A stretch of DNA of 64,000 nucleotides from Candidatus Woesearchaeota archaeon (GTDB lineage Archaea; Nanobdellota; Nanobdellia; Woesearchaeales; ARS49). Below are positions 9,052-16,924 of this stretch, in pieces (position 1 is the stretch's first letter; every line of letters starts with the position of its first letter). Below the pieces are notes generated by a model, which saw only the letters and a list, made by a program, of their open reading frames with translations, did no database searches and had not been told where the DNA came from. The stretch lies in contig JAHWHZ010000002.1 in NCBI GenBank assembly GCA_019322895.1, positions 62,001-126,000 on the forward strand, given 5' to 3'. The position numbers and the translations under genes were made by a program.

Positions 9052-9999
9052 ATGGAAAAGAGGGATATCTTTGTTTTAGTTATTTTCTTATTAGTTGCAG
9101 TGGGCGCAGTTGCAATAATGTATTATTCTGACGCTGTTGGCCAGGCATGGTTTCAAAAACAAATAATACTGCAGCAAAGAACGCCTTCTCCTAAAGCAGC
9201 GCCTCCAGCTCCCACGCCGGTCCCTGCTCCAAGAATCACGACAACAGAATCAGCAAAAAAACCAGAATTTCCTCCAGAAGCATTATACTATCTTCAGCCA
9301 GGCAAATACACCACACCTGCCGATGAAATAAAACAGATTAAAATTAAGCCGATTTCTGTGGGCGACATTAAACCAGGAAGAAAAGCAAAGCCTTGGGAAC
9401 AGAACATATTAGAATTCAATCAAATCAGAGGAATATTCAAATATATGAATGAATTTCCAAAATATAAAAAAAATGATGATAATTCATGGGACTTAACTGT
9501 TAATGATATTTTTAAGAAAGGAATTAATGATAATTATTGCGGCCAATATGGCAGATTATTTATTACACTTGCAAGAGCAAATGGTATTCCTGCAAAATAT
9601 TTGCAATCATACAATAAAAATTGGGCAGACGGGCAAAAACAAAATAATTGCTGGTTTGGTGATACGCAAGGTCATGTTTATGCCCAAATCTATGTTGATG
9701 GAAACTGGCATGGAGTAGATCCTACAAAAAGAAGTTTTGTAGATATAACAGATAAAGGAACTGTTCTAGACAGCCAAGGCAATGTCCAGGCAGTTATTTT
9801 TGCAGAAGGAAAAGATCACGGAGACATACTCCCGCATATCAATCGCTGGTGCTTGGAAGGATTAAGATATCACACAGCTATTCCAGGTTTGCTTTTATGC
9901 CCTGGCAAAAGAGGGCCTGATAAAAACCAATTAATGATGATGCTTGCCTGTAAAGAGCCATTAGACCTGGTTGAATTCCAGAAAAAAGACGAGAAATAA
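9052..9999 (+). CDS. membrane-anchored transglutaminase-like protein
   Basis: A 315-residue protein with an N-terminal membrane anchor (about residues 7-26), a Pro/Ala-rich linker (about 45-65) and a transglutaminase-like cysteine-protease fold. The expected triad is visible: Cys163 in NDNYCGQYGRLF, His208 in TQGHVYAQIY and Asp223 in WHGVDPT. Such domains act as peptidases or cross-linking enzymes, here most likely outside the membrane. The start at 9052 is chosen because it has GGAG at 9044-9047 and a TATA box 27 bases upstream; the longer reading from 8959 would pass through that promoter. The gene ends exactly where the convergent PIN gene ends. Substrate unknown. Confidence 0.8.
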   Translation: MEKRDIFVLVIFLLVAVGAVAIMYYSDAVGQAWFQKQIILQQRTPSPKAAPPAPTPVPAPRITTTESAKKPEFPPEALYYLQPGKYTTPADEIKQIKIKPISVGDIKPGRKAKPWEQNILEFNQIRGIFKYMNEFPKYKKNDDNSWDLTVNDIFKKGINDNYCGQYGRLFITLARANGIPAKYLQSYNKNWADGQKQNNCWFGDTQGHVYAQIYVDGNWHGVDPTKRSFVDITDKGTVLDSQGNVQAVIFAEGKDHGDILPHINRWCLEGLRYHTAIPGLLLCPGKRGPDKNQLMMMLACKEPLDLVEFQKKDEK

Positions 10000-10692
10000 T
10001 TATTTCTTCAGCTCCATCTTGACTATCTCATCAATCTCTGTCTGGCCTGCTGAGCAGCCATTTAATTTAATGCCCCAGAGGACTGCCTGCAGTAACTGCT
10101 TTCTTGCTTCTGGTATTTTTGCTATGTAATCATCTAATAATCCCTGCTCATAGGCGATTGTGGCAAGCTCTAAAGAACGGATGAGCTTCACTCCTTCAAC
10201 TTCCTTGTGCAGTTTTGCAAGCTTGTCTTTCCTGACATGGACATCTGCGTGCATTCTTTTCTCTAATAACTGCTCCATCTGCCCAGGGCTTTCCAACAAG
10301 AGTCTTGTTATTCTTTCATCAACAACAATATAGGGAATCTTCATTACTTTTGCTGCAGCAAGTGTCTCAAGCTCACCTAACTGGACTGCTTTCAAGGGCC
10401 GCTTATGAATATAGAATATGTTATTAGCAACATCAAGCAATTGCTTTGCTTTTTGCGTGACTTTAGGATCCTTGATAACCTTTAGAACGCCTTTCTCTAT
10501 CTGGTCCTGCACCTGCAAGGCCTCAAACTTGAATTTCTTTGTCTTTAACGGCCTCTCAACAAGCTCTTTCCTTATACTTTCTGTTATGTAGAACTCTCCC
10601 TTGAATTTTTCTTTCAAAGGCTTCAACAACCACAATAAATTATTTGTGGTAAGACTTATTATCGGGCCTGCATCAAAAATCATTGCCTTCAT
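10000..10692 (-). CDS. PIN-like domain protein
   Basis: A 230-residue protein whose N-terminus MIFDAGPIISL matches the first strand of PIN nuclease folds, with an early acidic residue (Asp7). Further acidic positions appear in LGELETLAAA and VVDERITRLL, in the order expected for a PIN active site that binds metal and cuts RNA. It is longer than typical VapC toxins (about 130 residues), with a helical C-terminal extension. Its start overlaps the stop of the upstream 182-residue gene by four bases, a two-gene layout like a toxin-antitoxin pair, though an RNA-processing role is equally possible. Confidence 0.65.
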   Translation of the reverse strand: MKAMIFDAGPIISLTTNNLLWLLKPLKEKFKGEFYITESIRKELVERPLKTKKFKFEALQVQDQIEKGVLKVIKDPKVTQKAKQLLDVANNIFYIHKRPLKAVQLGELETLAAAKVMKIPYIVVDERITRLLLESPGQMEQLLEKRMHADVHVRKDKLAKLHKEVEGVKLIRSLELATIAYEQGLLDDYIAKIPEARKQLLQAVLWGIKLNGCSAGQTEIDEIVKMELKK

Positions 10693-11237
10693 TTGAATGC
10701 CTCCCTTGCTGTCTTCAATCTTTTTGAAACAGGCATCTCTTTTATCTCAAAATATCTTTGCTTGCCGATATAATCCTGCAATTCCCACTGAGTAAGCCCT
10801 AATAATTCTGCAGTTCTTGCAATGCTTATTCCGTGCTGGTGCATCTTGCTTCCTTTTTTTATTCGTGCCCTGTCAAGAACTTCTTTGACATACAGCTTTA
10901 ATTTTTCATCAATCTTCTTTATCTGGCTGAAGAGACTCTTGATTGTATTCCTATAGCCTTTATAGTCCTTCTTGGAAAGCAAAACATATGCTTTTTCAAC
11001 GCCTTTTATCAGGCTTTCATAGCCAATCCCTTCTTCATGGCAGTGATGAACCACTTTAGACAATGCATAAATCAATACAGCAATAGAGACAGAATCCTCA
11101 TCCTGAAAAATAGACGCATCATGAATGACATGATTGCTCAGCTCGCTCAATTGCTGTGCTGGCTTTTCATCTGATTTAAGAATCTCAATAGCATCCTTAA
11201 GCACAGCAAGTATGTCCTCTTTTATTACATCAATCAT
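10689..11237 (-). CDS. helical protein with C-terminal HTH, partner of PIN gene
   Basis: A 182-residue mostly helical protein. The C-terminal part contains HGISIARTAELLGLTQWELQ, a helix-turn-helix-like segment (about residues 137-160). The N-terminal 130 residues are alpha-helical with no recognised family. It lies directly upstream of the PIN-domain gene with a four-base overlap, so the pair is co-translated. A DNA-binding antitoxin that represses its own promoter would fit, but this is inferred from layout alone. A TATA box at 11258-11269, inside the end of the DUF357 gene, suggests a separate leaderless transcript. Confidence 0.6.
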   Translation of the reverse strand: MIDVIKEDILAVLKDAIEILKSDEKPAQQLSELSNHVIHDASIFQDEDSVSIAVLIYALSKVVHHCHEEGIGYESLIKGVEKAYVLLSKKDYKGYRNTIKSLFSQIKKIDEKLKLYVKEVLDRARIKKGSKMHQHGISIARTAELLGLTQWELQDYIGKQRYFEIKEMPVSKRLKTAREAFK

Positions 11238-11257
11238 AATAAAGAAATTAGATTAAG

Positions 11258-11269
11258 TTTATTTAAATC
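11258..11269 (-). promoter_or_regulatory. TATA box of the HTH/PIN pair
   Basis: On the minus strand the element reads GATTTAAATAAA and is centred 26 bases before the ATG at 11237. It overlaps the stop region of the DUF357 gene, so the pair has its own promoter even though the genes run in the same direction. Confidence 0.5.
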
Positions 11270-11559
11270 TTTTCATCAACAGTGAACAATTCGCTGTCGC
11301 CGCCCACGTCAAACAATCCCAGCCTTGCGCCTGCATCAAGCCATCCATGGGCATAGTTCAGTGCAGCAAAAGCAGTCACAATATCCCCTTTTTCCTTGAA
11401 GTGCTTTGCATCCTCAAAATAACGCTTTGCCATGTCCAGAAAATCCTCTGCTTTCTCTTTCCAGTCTATCTTTTTCTCTTCAGAAATTTTTACTTTAGCC
11501 AGGGCTCTCTTGGTGACATCAAAATATTTTTCCAGTTTCTTTTCAGTTATCTCTTTCAT
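11263..11559 (-). CDS. DUF357 family protein
   Basis: A 98-residue helical protein. The C-terminal segment AFAALNYAHGWLDAGARLGL is the hallmark of archaeal DUF357 proteins, which are small and of unknown function. The N-terminal half is charged and helical (KDIDWKEKAEDFLD-like). It follows the rpoK gene by 18 bases and probably ends the core operon transcript. Confidence 0.8.
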   Translation of the reverse strand: MKEITEKKLEKYFDVTKRALAKVKISEEKKIDWKEKAEDFLDMAKRYFEDAKHFKEKGDIVTAFAALNYAHGWLDAGARLGLFDVGGDSELFTVDEKI

Positions 11560-11577
11560 TGTAAAAAAAGAAAAGAA

Positions 11578-11799
11578 TTAAGATGCCTTTTTCTTTCCAG
11601 GCAAAGGCCTCTTGACTGTCAAAGGCAAAGCATCGTGCTCAAGCTCAATCTTTGCTATTGCAATAGGATTAAAATTCAATTCCTGCAATTGCTTTTCTGA
11701 AAGCTTAACTAAAAAAGGAGCACCCATTGATATCTGCAGGGCCCTTGAGCCAAGCATTCTCGCAACCTCAAACTTGGTATATCTTTCTTCTTCAGCCAT
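11578..11799 (-). CDS. rpoK: DNA-directed RNA polymerase subunit K (Rpb6 homologue)
   Basis: A 73-residue protein matching archaeal RNA polymerase subunit K: RYTKFEVARMLGSRALQISM followed by GAP, then NPIAIAKIELEHDALPLTVKRPLP. This small subunit helps hold the large subunits together. The ATG at 11799 is chosen because AAGGTGAT lies just before it; the GTG at 11808 falls inside that ribosome binding site. The site also overlaps the stop of rrp42, so translation is probably coupled. In many archaea rrp42 is followed by rpl37ae and rpoP; here rpoK takes that place. Confidence 0.93.
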   Translation of the reverse strand: MAEEERYTKFEVARMLGSRALQISMGAPFLVKLSEKQLQELNFNPIAIAKIELEHDALPLTVKRPLPGKKKAS

Positions 11800-11804
11800 G
11801 ATAA

Positions 11805-12581
11805 TCACCTTACTGATTTTCTCAGCTCTGCGGATTTCTTTATTGCTATCTCAACCATCTGATCTATTTCATCAATGGTCAAAGGAGTTTCGCCTCCTTT
11901 CTGCATAGCATAAACCAATCCTTCTTTTGATACTGCTATTGTCATCCTTGCATCTGCAAGCTCTTCTTCCTCAGGAATAGGGTCAACTATATAAAATTCG
12001 CCTATTTTAAGGACAGTGACCTCTATCGGCTCTTTTGCAAGCTCTAATTTCTTGCTTGTCTTAGGAGCATCCCAGTCAATTGTCTTGCCGTCTTCTTTTA
12101 CTACAGGGAATCTTGTGTTCCTCAGTGCAGTAAGCGCGCCCAAGGATGCTGCATCAAGAAGATTGCCTGCATCATTCAGCGGGCAGATGTCTATCATAAC
12201 GCTCCAGACTGTCTCGCCTGCCTTTATGCAAAGCTTTTCAGGAGCAATTGCCTTGCTTTCTCTCAAGCCTCTGTCAACAACTCTTGCAATCTCAATTGCC
12301 TTTTCTCCAGGAGGGCCTGACTCAAAGTGCGGGCTTGCCATAGGTCTCAGCTCTGCATTGACCATCAGCTTGCCCTGGTCTGGCGTGTCTGGATACGGCT
12401 CTTCTATTGCCAGCTTTACGCCCACAAGAACATCTGTCTTTCCTATCCTGACCTGCGCGCTTCCTTCTGCGCAGTCAGATATGTTCGGCTCGATAGAAAC
12501 CTTCCGGTATTCCAGCAGTTTCCTGCCGTCATATCTTATTCCTTTTTTCAATGATTTTAATATATGTTCTTTTTCTGCCAT
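11805..12581 (-). CDS. rrp42: exosome complex subunit Rrp42
   Basis: A 258-residue RNase PH-like subunit. It pairs with Rrp41 in the hexameric ring of the archaeal exosome, which degrades and tails RNA from the 3' end. Seen features are GIRYDGRKLLEYRKV at the N-terminus, the ring-interface strand SAQVRIGKTDVLVGVK, ICPLNDAGNLLDAASLGALTAL, and EEELADARMTIAVSKEG. As usual for Rrp42 the catalytic residues of Rrp41 are not conserved, so it serves structure and RNA binding. The ATG at 12581 begins two bases after the rrp41 stop codon; a TTG nine bases upstream is less likely. Confidence 0.95.
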   Translation of the reverse strand: MAEKEHILKSLKKGIRYDGRKLLEYRKVSIEPNISDCAEGSAQVRIGKTDVLVGVKLAIEEPYPDTPDQGKLMVNAELRPMASPHFESGPPGEKAIEIARVVDRGLRESKAIAPEKLCIKAGETVWSVMIDICPLNDAGNLLDAASLGALTALRNTRFPVVKEDGKTIDWDAPKTSKKLELAKEPIEVTVLKIGEFYIVDPIPEEEELADARMTIAVSKEGLVYAMQKGGETPLTIDEIDQMVEIAIKKSAELRKSVR

Positions 12582-12582
12582 T

Positions 12583-13275
12583 TTAATCAACCTTGTATTT
12601 TTTCTTTAGTGCTTTCTGCTGTACCTTGTATATCTCAAGGCATTTCTTCTTGCCTATCTCCAGCAGCTTCTTCAGTGTCTCTCTTGATATCTCGCCGTCA
12701 AGCTGCAGCAGGGATATCTTGTCAAAGTCAGGGATGTATGCGATCGGCACGTCTGTTGCGCCAAGAACACAGTCTTCATGCCCGTTGACATCTGTAAGTA
12801 TCTCGCCGTCAAGCACGCCCATGGACATTGATGCAACAAGGTCCTTCATCTTAAGGCCTGCATCTGCCAATGCCATTGCTGCTGCAGTTATTCCTGCGCA
12901 TCTTGTGCCTGCATCTGTCTGGGGCAGCTCGATGAACACATCAACAACTGCATTAGGGTATTCGCTCAGGTCAATAACCTGCCTTAATGCATTCTCTGTG
13001 ACCGCAGATATCTCCTTGGATCTTCTTGAACCGCCAGGCCTAACTCTATCTCCGTGGCCTGAAAACGGCATCATGTTATAAGCGCACCTCAATATACCTT
13101 TCTTTGGATCCTGAAGAAATCTTGGATACATTTCTCTCGGGCCGTACACTGCAGCATAAGCGACAGTATTTCCAATCTTGAACATCGCGCTGCCGTCTGC
13201 ATTAGGAATAACACCCACTTCTGCCTTCATAGGCCGCATCTGATCCGGGGTTCTTCCATCACTTCTTGCTTTCAT
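12583..13275 (-). CDS. rrp41: exosome complex catalytic subunit Rrp41
   Basis: A 230-residue RNase PH-like subunit, the phosphorolytic active subunit of the exosome ring. It has RSDGRTPDQMRPMKAEVGV, the RNA-binding Arg-rich segment GDRVRPGGSRRSKE, the phosphate-binding LPQTDAGTRCAGITAAAMAL and the DVNGHEDC segment that carries catalytic acidic residues. The start ATG at 13275 has AAGGTGA just upstream; a GTG at 13284 lies in that site. The gene overlaps the end of rrp4 by 17 bases, consistent with tight coupling. Confidence 0.95.
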   Translation of the reverse strand: MKARSDGRTPDQMRPMKAEVGVIPNADGSAMFKIGNTVAYAAVYGPREMYPRFLQDPKKGILRCAYNMMPFSGHGDRVRPGGSRRSKEISAVTENALRQVIDLSEYPNAVVDVFIELPQTDAGTRCAGITAAAMALADAGLKMKDLVASMSMGVLDGEILTDVNGHEDCVLGATDVPIAYIPDFDKISLLQLDGEISRETLKKLLEIGKKKCLEIYKVQQKALKKKYKVD

Positions 13276-13987
13276 TTTTTTCACCTTGTGTTATCTTCTT
13301 CTTGGTTTCTTTTTCAAGAAACTCTTTGATTCTGTCTGTCAGTCCAGACAAGTGAGCCTCAGAGTTTATCTTCATTATTGCCTTTTCTGCAATAACTTCC
13401 TGTTCAGGCTCGCCGTCAATCCAGATCCAGCCGTTCTGGCCGACAAGTATGTTGCAGCCAGTGGCCTGCTTTATCATCACGACCATTGAGCCCTCCTTTC
13501 CGATGACTCTCGGAACTTTGTGAGGGTTTACTTCAATGATCCTGCCGCCATGAAGCTTTCTCAAGCCCGGGCCTTTCATTGACACGTCAACAAGCTTCTG
13601 GCTTGTAACATTTGTTATCTTTGTCAAGACATAATCGCCAAGTGCAAAGTATTGTGTCAGGTCAGCGCCTCTTTGTATGAAGTCGCTTGAAGCGTCTTTC
13701 ATTGACAAGACTGCGGAGTATGGGCTTCTTGTGTCCAGTCTCCAGCCTGTCATCAGCACGTCAATCACTTTTGCGACAATCTTGTCGCCGACTTTAGGGA
13801 TATAAACACCTGTCAAAGGAATAAGCTTTATGACTTTTCCTTCTATGCTTATCATGCCCAGCTGCTCAGCCATCAGCTTGTCCTTGACACGCCTGATGCC
13901 CCTGCTGGGAACAAATCCCATTCCTTCTGCAAGCACCTCTCCAGGCACTGCAATTTCTCTGTTCTTGATTTTAAGTTTATCTGCCAT
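13259..13987 (-). CDS. rrp4: exosome RNA-binding cap subunit Rrp4
   Basis: A 242-residue cap protein of the exosome. Order of domains: an N-terminal beta domain (EIAVPGEVLAEGMGFVPSRG), an S1 domain (VGDKIVAKVIDVLMTGWRLD), and a KH domain with the motif NPHKVPRVIGKEGSMV near residues 154-169. The C-terminal tail is Lys/Glu-rich and covers the overlap with rrp41. It guides RNA into the ring formed by Rrp41 and Rrp42, both encoded next to it. Confidence 0.95.
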   Translation of the reverse strand: MADKLKIKNREIAVPGEVLAEGMGFVPSRGIRRVKDKLMAEQLGMISIEGKVIKLIPLTGVYIPKVGDKIVAKVIDVLMTGWRLDTRSPYSAVLSMKDASSDFIQRGADLTQYFALGDYVLTKITNVTSQKLVDVSMKGPGLRKLHGGRIIEVNPHKVPRVIGKEGSMVVMIKQATGCNILVGQNGWIWIDGEPEQEVIAEKAIMKINSEAHLSGLTDRIKEFLEKETKKKITQGEKNESKK

Positions 13988-13991
13988 ATTT

Positions 13992-14687
13992 TCACCTTAT
14001 TGCTATTACTTTTGCTTGAAGCCCCCCATGAGTTATCTTGTTAAGCTTGTCATAGCATTCCTGTTCCATGCCCCCGGGAATCTCAATGACTCCGGTCCAT
14101 GAACCATCAGAATTCCATGACTCTTTCAAGATCTTGCCCAGCATCTTCACAGCCGCATATGCTCTTGAAGCATGCTCTGCAGGCAGGGTTACTTCTATTT
14201 CTTTTACAACGAACTTGATTGGAATGATTGGCTGCAGTTTCTTGAGCGCTTCTTTCAGCTGTGCATCCACGCTCTTGAACTCATCTATTTTTATCTTTGC
14301 CTCGTCCAATGCAGCCTCAATCCTCGTTACAGGATGCGGCGCTTTTGTTCTTGGATCAACACCATTCTTGTGTATCCTGTTAATCAATTGTTTTTTCTTT
14401 TGCTCAAGCATCTTCTGCCTGTATTCAGAAGTGAGCTGTATGTTTCCTTCCTTAAGGATTATCTTTGCAACCTCTATAGGGTCAGTTGTCTTGAACCAGT
14501 GCTTCATCCTATCTTCAGATGCCTGCATTCCTTTTTTTGCATCTGAGAAAATTTTTGGATACATCAAGGCATCTCTTGTTAATTCAGGATTCTGCCTTGC
14601 CGCAACTGCCTTGTCTGGATCCACGACTATCTCAAAAATATCTGATCCTTTCTTTAATTTTGCTGTGTTGATACTGTCTGAACTCAT
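13992..14687 (-). CDS. ribosome maturation protein, SBDS family
   Basis: A 231-residue SBDS/Sdo1 homologue, which helps release the anti-association factor from new large ribosomal subunits. The N-terminal domain includes AKLKKGSDIFEIVVDPDKA and KIFSDAKKGMQASEDRM; the central helical part has IHKNGVDPRTKAPHPVTRIE; the C-terminal ferredoxin-like domain ends in ITHGGLQAKVIAIR. Full family length. It overlaps the psmA stop by four bases and lies four bases before rrp4, the standard archaeal order. Confidence 0.94.
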   Translation of the reverse strand: MSSDSINTAKLKKGSDIFEIVVDPDKAVAARQNPELTRDALMYPKIFSDAKKGMQASEDRMKHWFKTTDPIEVAKIILKEGNIQLTSEYRQKMLEQKKKQLINRIHKNGVDPRTKAPHPVTRIEAALDEAKIKIDEFKSVDAQLKEALKKLQPIIPIKFVVKEIEVTLPAEHASRAYAAVKMLGKILKESWNSDGSWTGVIEIPGGMEQECYDKLNKITHGGLQAKVIAIR

Positions 14688-15415
14688 TTTTTCTTACATT
14701 CCCTGCAAACCTTGTCAAGTTTGTCTTTCTTAATATGAGTAAATTTCTTTTCATCTGTCTTTATGTATGCTGCATCAATCCTTTGCGTTTGGAACTCTTT
14801 TCCCAGCACTTTCATCAATGCTGCCAGTGCGAGCTTAAGTCCATCTTCAATAGTCAAGTCAGGATTATATTCCTTGTTTAGTATCTCTTCTATCTCCGGC
14901 TCTCCTTCTCCGATTGCAGTGGCCTGATACTGGAAATATATTCCTGTCGGGTCTGTCTCAAATAGCTTAGGCCCGTCTGAATCAATGCCTGCAACAAGTA
15001 TAGATACGCCGAAAGGCCTCAGTCCTGCTGACTGGGTGCATATCTGCTGCAATGCGCAGATTTCTTTAACAATAGTTATTGTGTCTACAGGCGTGTCATA
15101 TGTCACCTGGTGCTGCTGCGCCTTCATCTGGCCTCTCTCTATCAAAACTCTTGCATCTGACAATATTCCAGATGCAGTCGCGCCTATGTGGTCTTCCATC
15201 TTGAATATCTTTTCAACAGATTCTGGAATTATCAATTTCTCAACAATTCGTTTGTCTGCCACCAATAGAATTCCGTCCTTGCAAACCATTCCGATTGCAG
15301 TAGAGCCCTGCCTGACTGTTTTCTTGGCATACTCCACCTGCAGTAATCTTCCATCAGGGCTGAACATCGTGATTGCCCTGTCATATCCCATTAATTGATG
15401 AGGCATTGCTTGCAT
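14684..15415 (-). CDS. psmA: proteasome subunit alpha
   Basis: A 243-residue archaeal proteasome alpha subunit. It forms the outer rings of the 20S particle and its N-terminus gates entry. GYDRAITMFSPDGRLLQVEY is the classic alpha-type signature, followed by AKKTVRQGSTAIG; TPVDTITIVKEICAL and GLRPFGVSILVAGID are also typical. The start is ATG at 15415 with AAGGTGAT just upstream. The C-terminus ends in a Cys/Lys-rich tail (KVCRECKKK) that lacks the HbYX-type ending; in archaea that motif belongs to the ATPase, so this is not a defect. Confidence 0.96.
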   Translation of the reverse strand: MQAMPHQLMGYDRAITMFSPDGRLLQVEYAKKTVRQGSTAIGMVCKDGILLVADKRIVEKLIIPESVEKIFKMEDHIGATASGILSDARVLIERGQMKAQQHQVTYDTPVDTITIVKEICALQQICTQSAGLRPFGVSILVAGIDSDGPKLFETDPTGIYFQYQATAIGEGEPEIEEILNKEYNPDLTIEDGLKLALAALMKVLGKEFQTQRIDAAYIKTDEKKFTHIKKDKLDKVCRECKKK

Positions 15416-15419
15416 TTTA

Positions 15420-15773
15420 TCACCTTTGTATATACTTGTCTGCTTTTTTTAAGATCCCGCTCATTCCTATTGAGCGTACAATAACATCAGCATCATTTAT
15501 CTGCTTTATTGTTGCTAAAGCAGCTTTCAGCAAATCAGCATTCTTGTGATTCACCTTGATAATACCTTTCTGGCTTGTCTTATTAAACTTATCTCCTAAC
15601 AGCCAGATTCCTGCTTTAGAGGCTCCTAAAACGCCGGAAAAGTCCAGTATTGCCTTCCAAATAGCCTTGGAAATAGCTGAAAAGTCCTTAATTTGCTGCC
15701 TTGAAATGATTTCAAAGGCCAAATACCGTTTTTTTTCTCTTAAACTCGGTAAAACCGGTTTTATTTTTGCCAT
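15420..15773 (-). CDS. rnp2: ribonuclease P protein component 2 (Pop5 homologue)
   Basis: A 117-residue protein of the Rpp14/Pop5 family, a protein subunit of archaeal RNase P that helps the RNA cut tRNA leaders. LPSLREKKRYLAFEIIS near the N-terminus is diagnostic, and VNHKNADLLKAALATI is the later conserved helix. It leads the core operon, four bases before psmA, as in most archaea. The leader contains GGTG shortly before the ATG, and a TATA box lies at 15854-15863. Confidence 0.93.
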   Translation of the reverse strand: MAKIKPVLPSLREKKRYLAFEIISRQQIKDFSAISKAIWKAILDFSGVLGASKAGIWLLGDKFNKTSQKGIIKVNHKNADLLKAALATIKQINDADVIVRSIGMSGILKKADKYIQR

Positions 15774-15853
15774 CTAAAACACCATTCATTTGGTGAGAAA
15801 AAAGCTCTTTTTTTCACGCTTCCTCTCTCCTCGAGCAATAAAGATTATTTGCT

Positions 15854-15863
15854 CATTTAAAAA
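15854..15863 (-). promoter_or_regulatory. TATA box of the core exosome/proteasome operon
   Basis: On the minus strand the element reads TTTTTAAATG. It would start a leader of roughly 60 bases ahead of rnp2. The leader holds purine runs (GAGGAGAGAGG) and a GGTG just before the ATG. Confidence 0.45.
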
Positions 15864-15925
15864 GCTTTCGGATTTTAGTCGTAGAAGGCTTAATTCCTGA
15901 AAATTGCAGATACATCAGCTCATTA

Positions 15926-15936
15926 GCTTTAAATAG
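15926..15936 (+). promoter_or_regulatory. TATA box of the Nudix-like gene
   Basis: GCTTTAAATAG lies about 41 bases before the TTG at 15972. A start near 15955 would leave a short leader containing AGGGGA at 15961-15966, five bases before the TTG, which supports this start codon. Confidence 0.5.
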
Positions 15937-15971
15937 TTTCATCCCGTATTTGACACTATCAGGGGATTAAT

Positions 15972-16871
15972 TTGCAGAATACACCAATAATACAGATATG
16001 GAACGCTTTTGAGCCTATTAATATAGAGCCAGACAATGGGAACAAATTCAAGATAGAAGTACGCAGTCCTGAAAAAGAGCTTCCAGAAGAGCTTGAGAGA
16101 AAAGTTGATGAGAATTGGAGGCGGTTCTGCATTAGAAACTCTCATGTAAAAGGGGGCAAGATTATTTATTTAAGAGAGCCAGTAGCATCAGGCAGGGAGC
16201 CTATCACTGCTGTTACAGAAGAAAGGCATTTTAAGTATACTCAAGCATTTAACAGGGATGAGATTCTTTCTAATCCTACAGAAATATTGCGCAAATACAG
16301 GCTTTTATCCATAAGCACGCACTGCCATCTTGTGACAAAAGACGACAAGATTCTTTTTGGGACAAAGAAAAACCAGTCTAACCAGATATCTGGCTTTAGC
16401 GGCTTTCCAGATACAAATGAAGATACTGTTGAAGTTGACGGGAAAAAATATTTGAAGATATATCAGACAATGCTAAACAGACTGCGGTCAGAAATCGGCT
16501 ATCTTGTTGATGCAATTGATTCTATCAATGCAGTCGGCATCACTTATGTCAATATACCCCGCCTGAGAGGATTAGACTTTAATTATGTTGTCCGCCTGGA
16601 TGAAAAAGCTGAAAATGTAAAGCAAAGATTCCAGGAAACATGGCAGTTTGAAAAAGAGCTATTTGTCGCCGATTTTGAGCCAGAAAAGATGGTTGAGTTT
16701 GTCAAAGATATCCATAAAGACAAAATGATGTCAAGATACGCTCTTGGGTGCATGTATCTTGAGATAAAGGCATTCTTCGGCGAAAAAGAAGCTGAAAAAC
16801 TCCGGAAAACAATCCAAGAGGATATTGGCGTAAGCATGTCAACAGAGAATGAAACAGGTTATTTCTCATAA
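15972..16871 (+). CDS. degenerate Nudix-like protein
   Basis: A 299-residue protein. The middle part LSISTHCHLVTKDDKILFGTK followed by SGFSGFPD resembles the first strands of a Nudix fold, and NRLRSEIGY falls where the Nudix box would be. That box is degenerate: of the consensus REUXEEXGU only one Glu and the Gly are kept, so hydrolase activity is doubtful. The first 90 residues are charged with no known domain. No ATG is available near the start; TTG at 15972 is taken with AGGGGA upstream. The gene is divergent from the core operon and followed by a kinase gene with its own promoter. It could be a binding protein for nucleotides or NDP-sugars. Confidence 0.55.
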   Translation: MQNTPIIQIWNAFEPINIEPDNGNKFKIEVRSPEKELPEELERKVDENWRRFCIRNSHVKGGKIIYLREPVASGREPITAVTEERHFKYTQAFNRDEILSNPTEILRKYRLLSISTHCHLVTKDDKILFGTKKNQSNQISGFSGFPDTNEDTVEVDGKKYLKIYQTMLNRLRSEIGYLVDAIDSINAVGITYVNIPRLRGLDFNYVVRLDEKAENVKQRFQETWQFEKELFVADFEPEKMVEFVKDIHKDKMMSRYALGCMYLEIKAFFGEKEAEKLRKTIQEDIGVSMSTENETGYFS

Positions 16872-16894
16872 ATATATTCTCAAAACCAGCAATC

Positions 16895-16903
16895 AATTTA
16901 AAG
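16895..16903 (+). promoter_or_regulatory. TATA box of the 359-residue kinase gene
   Basis: AATTTAAAG is centred 26 bases before the ATG at 16925, and no ribosome binding site is seen, so the transcript is probably leaderless. Confidence 0.5.
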
Positions 16904-16924
16904 GGATTCTATTTTCTTATCTTC

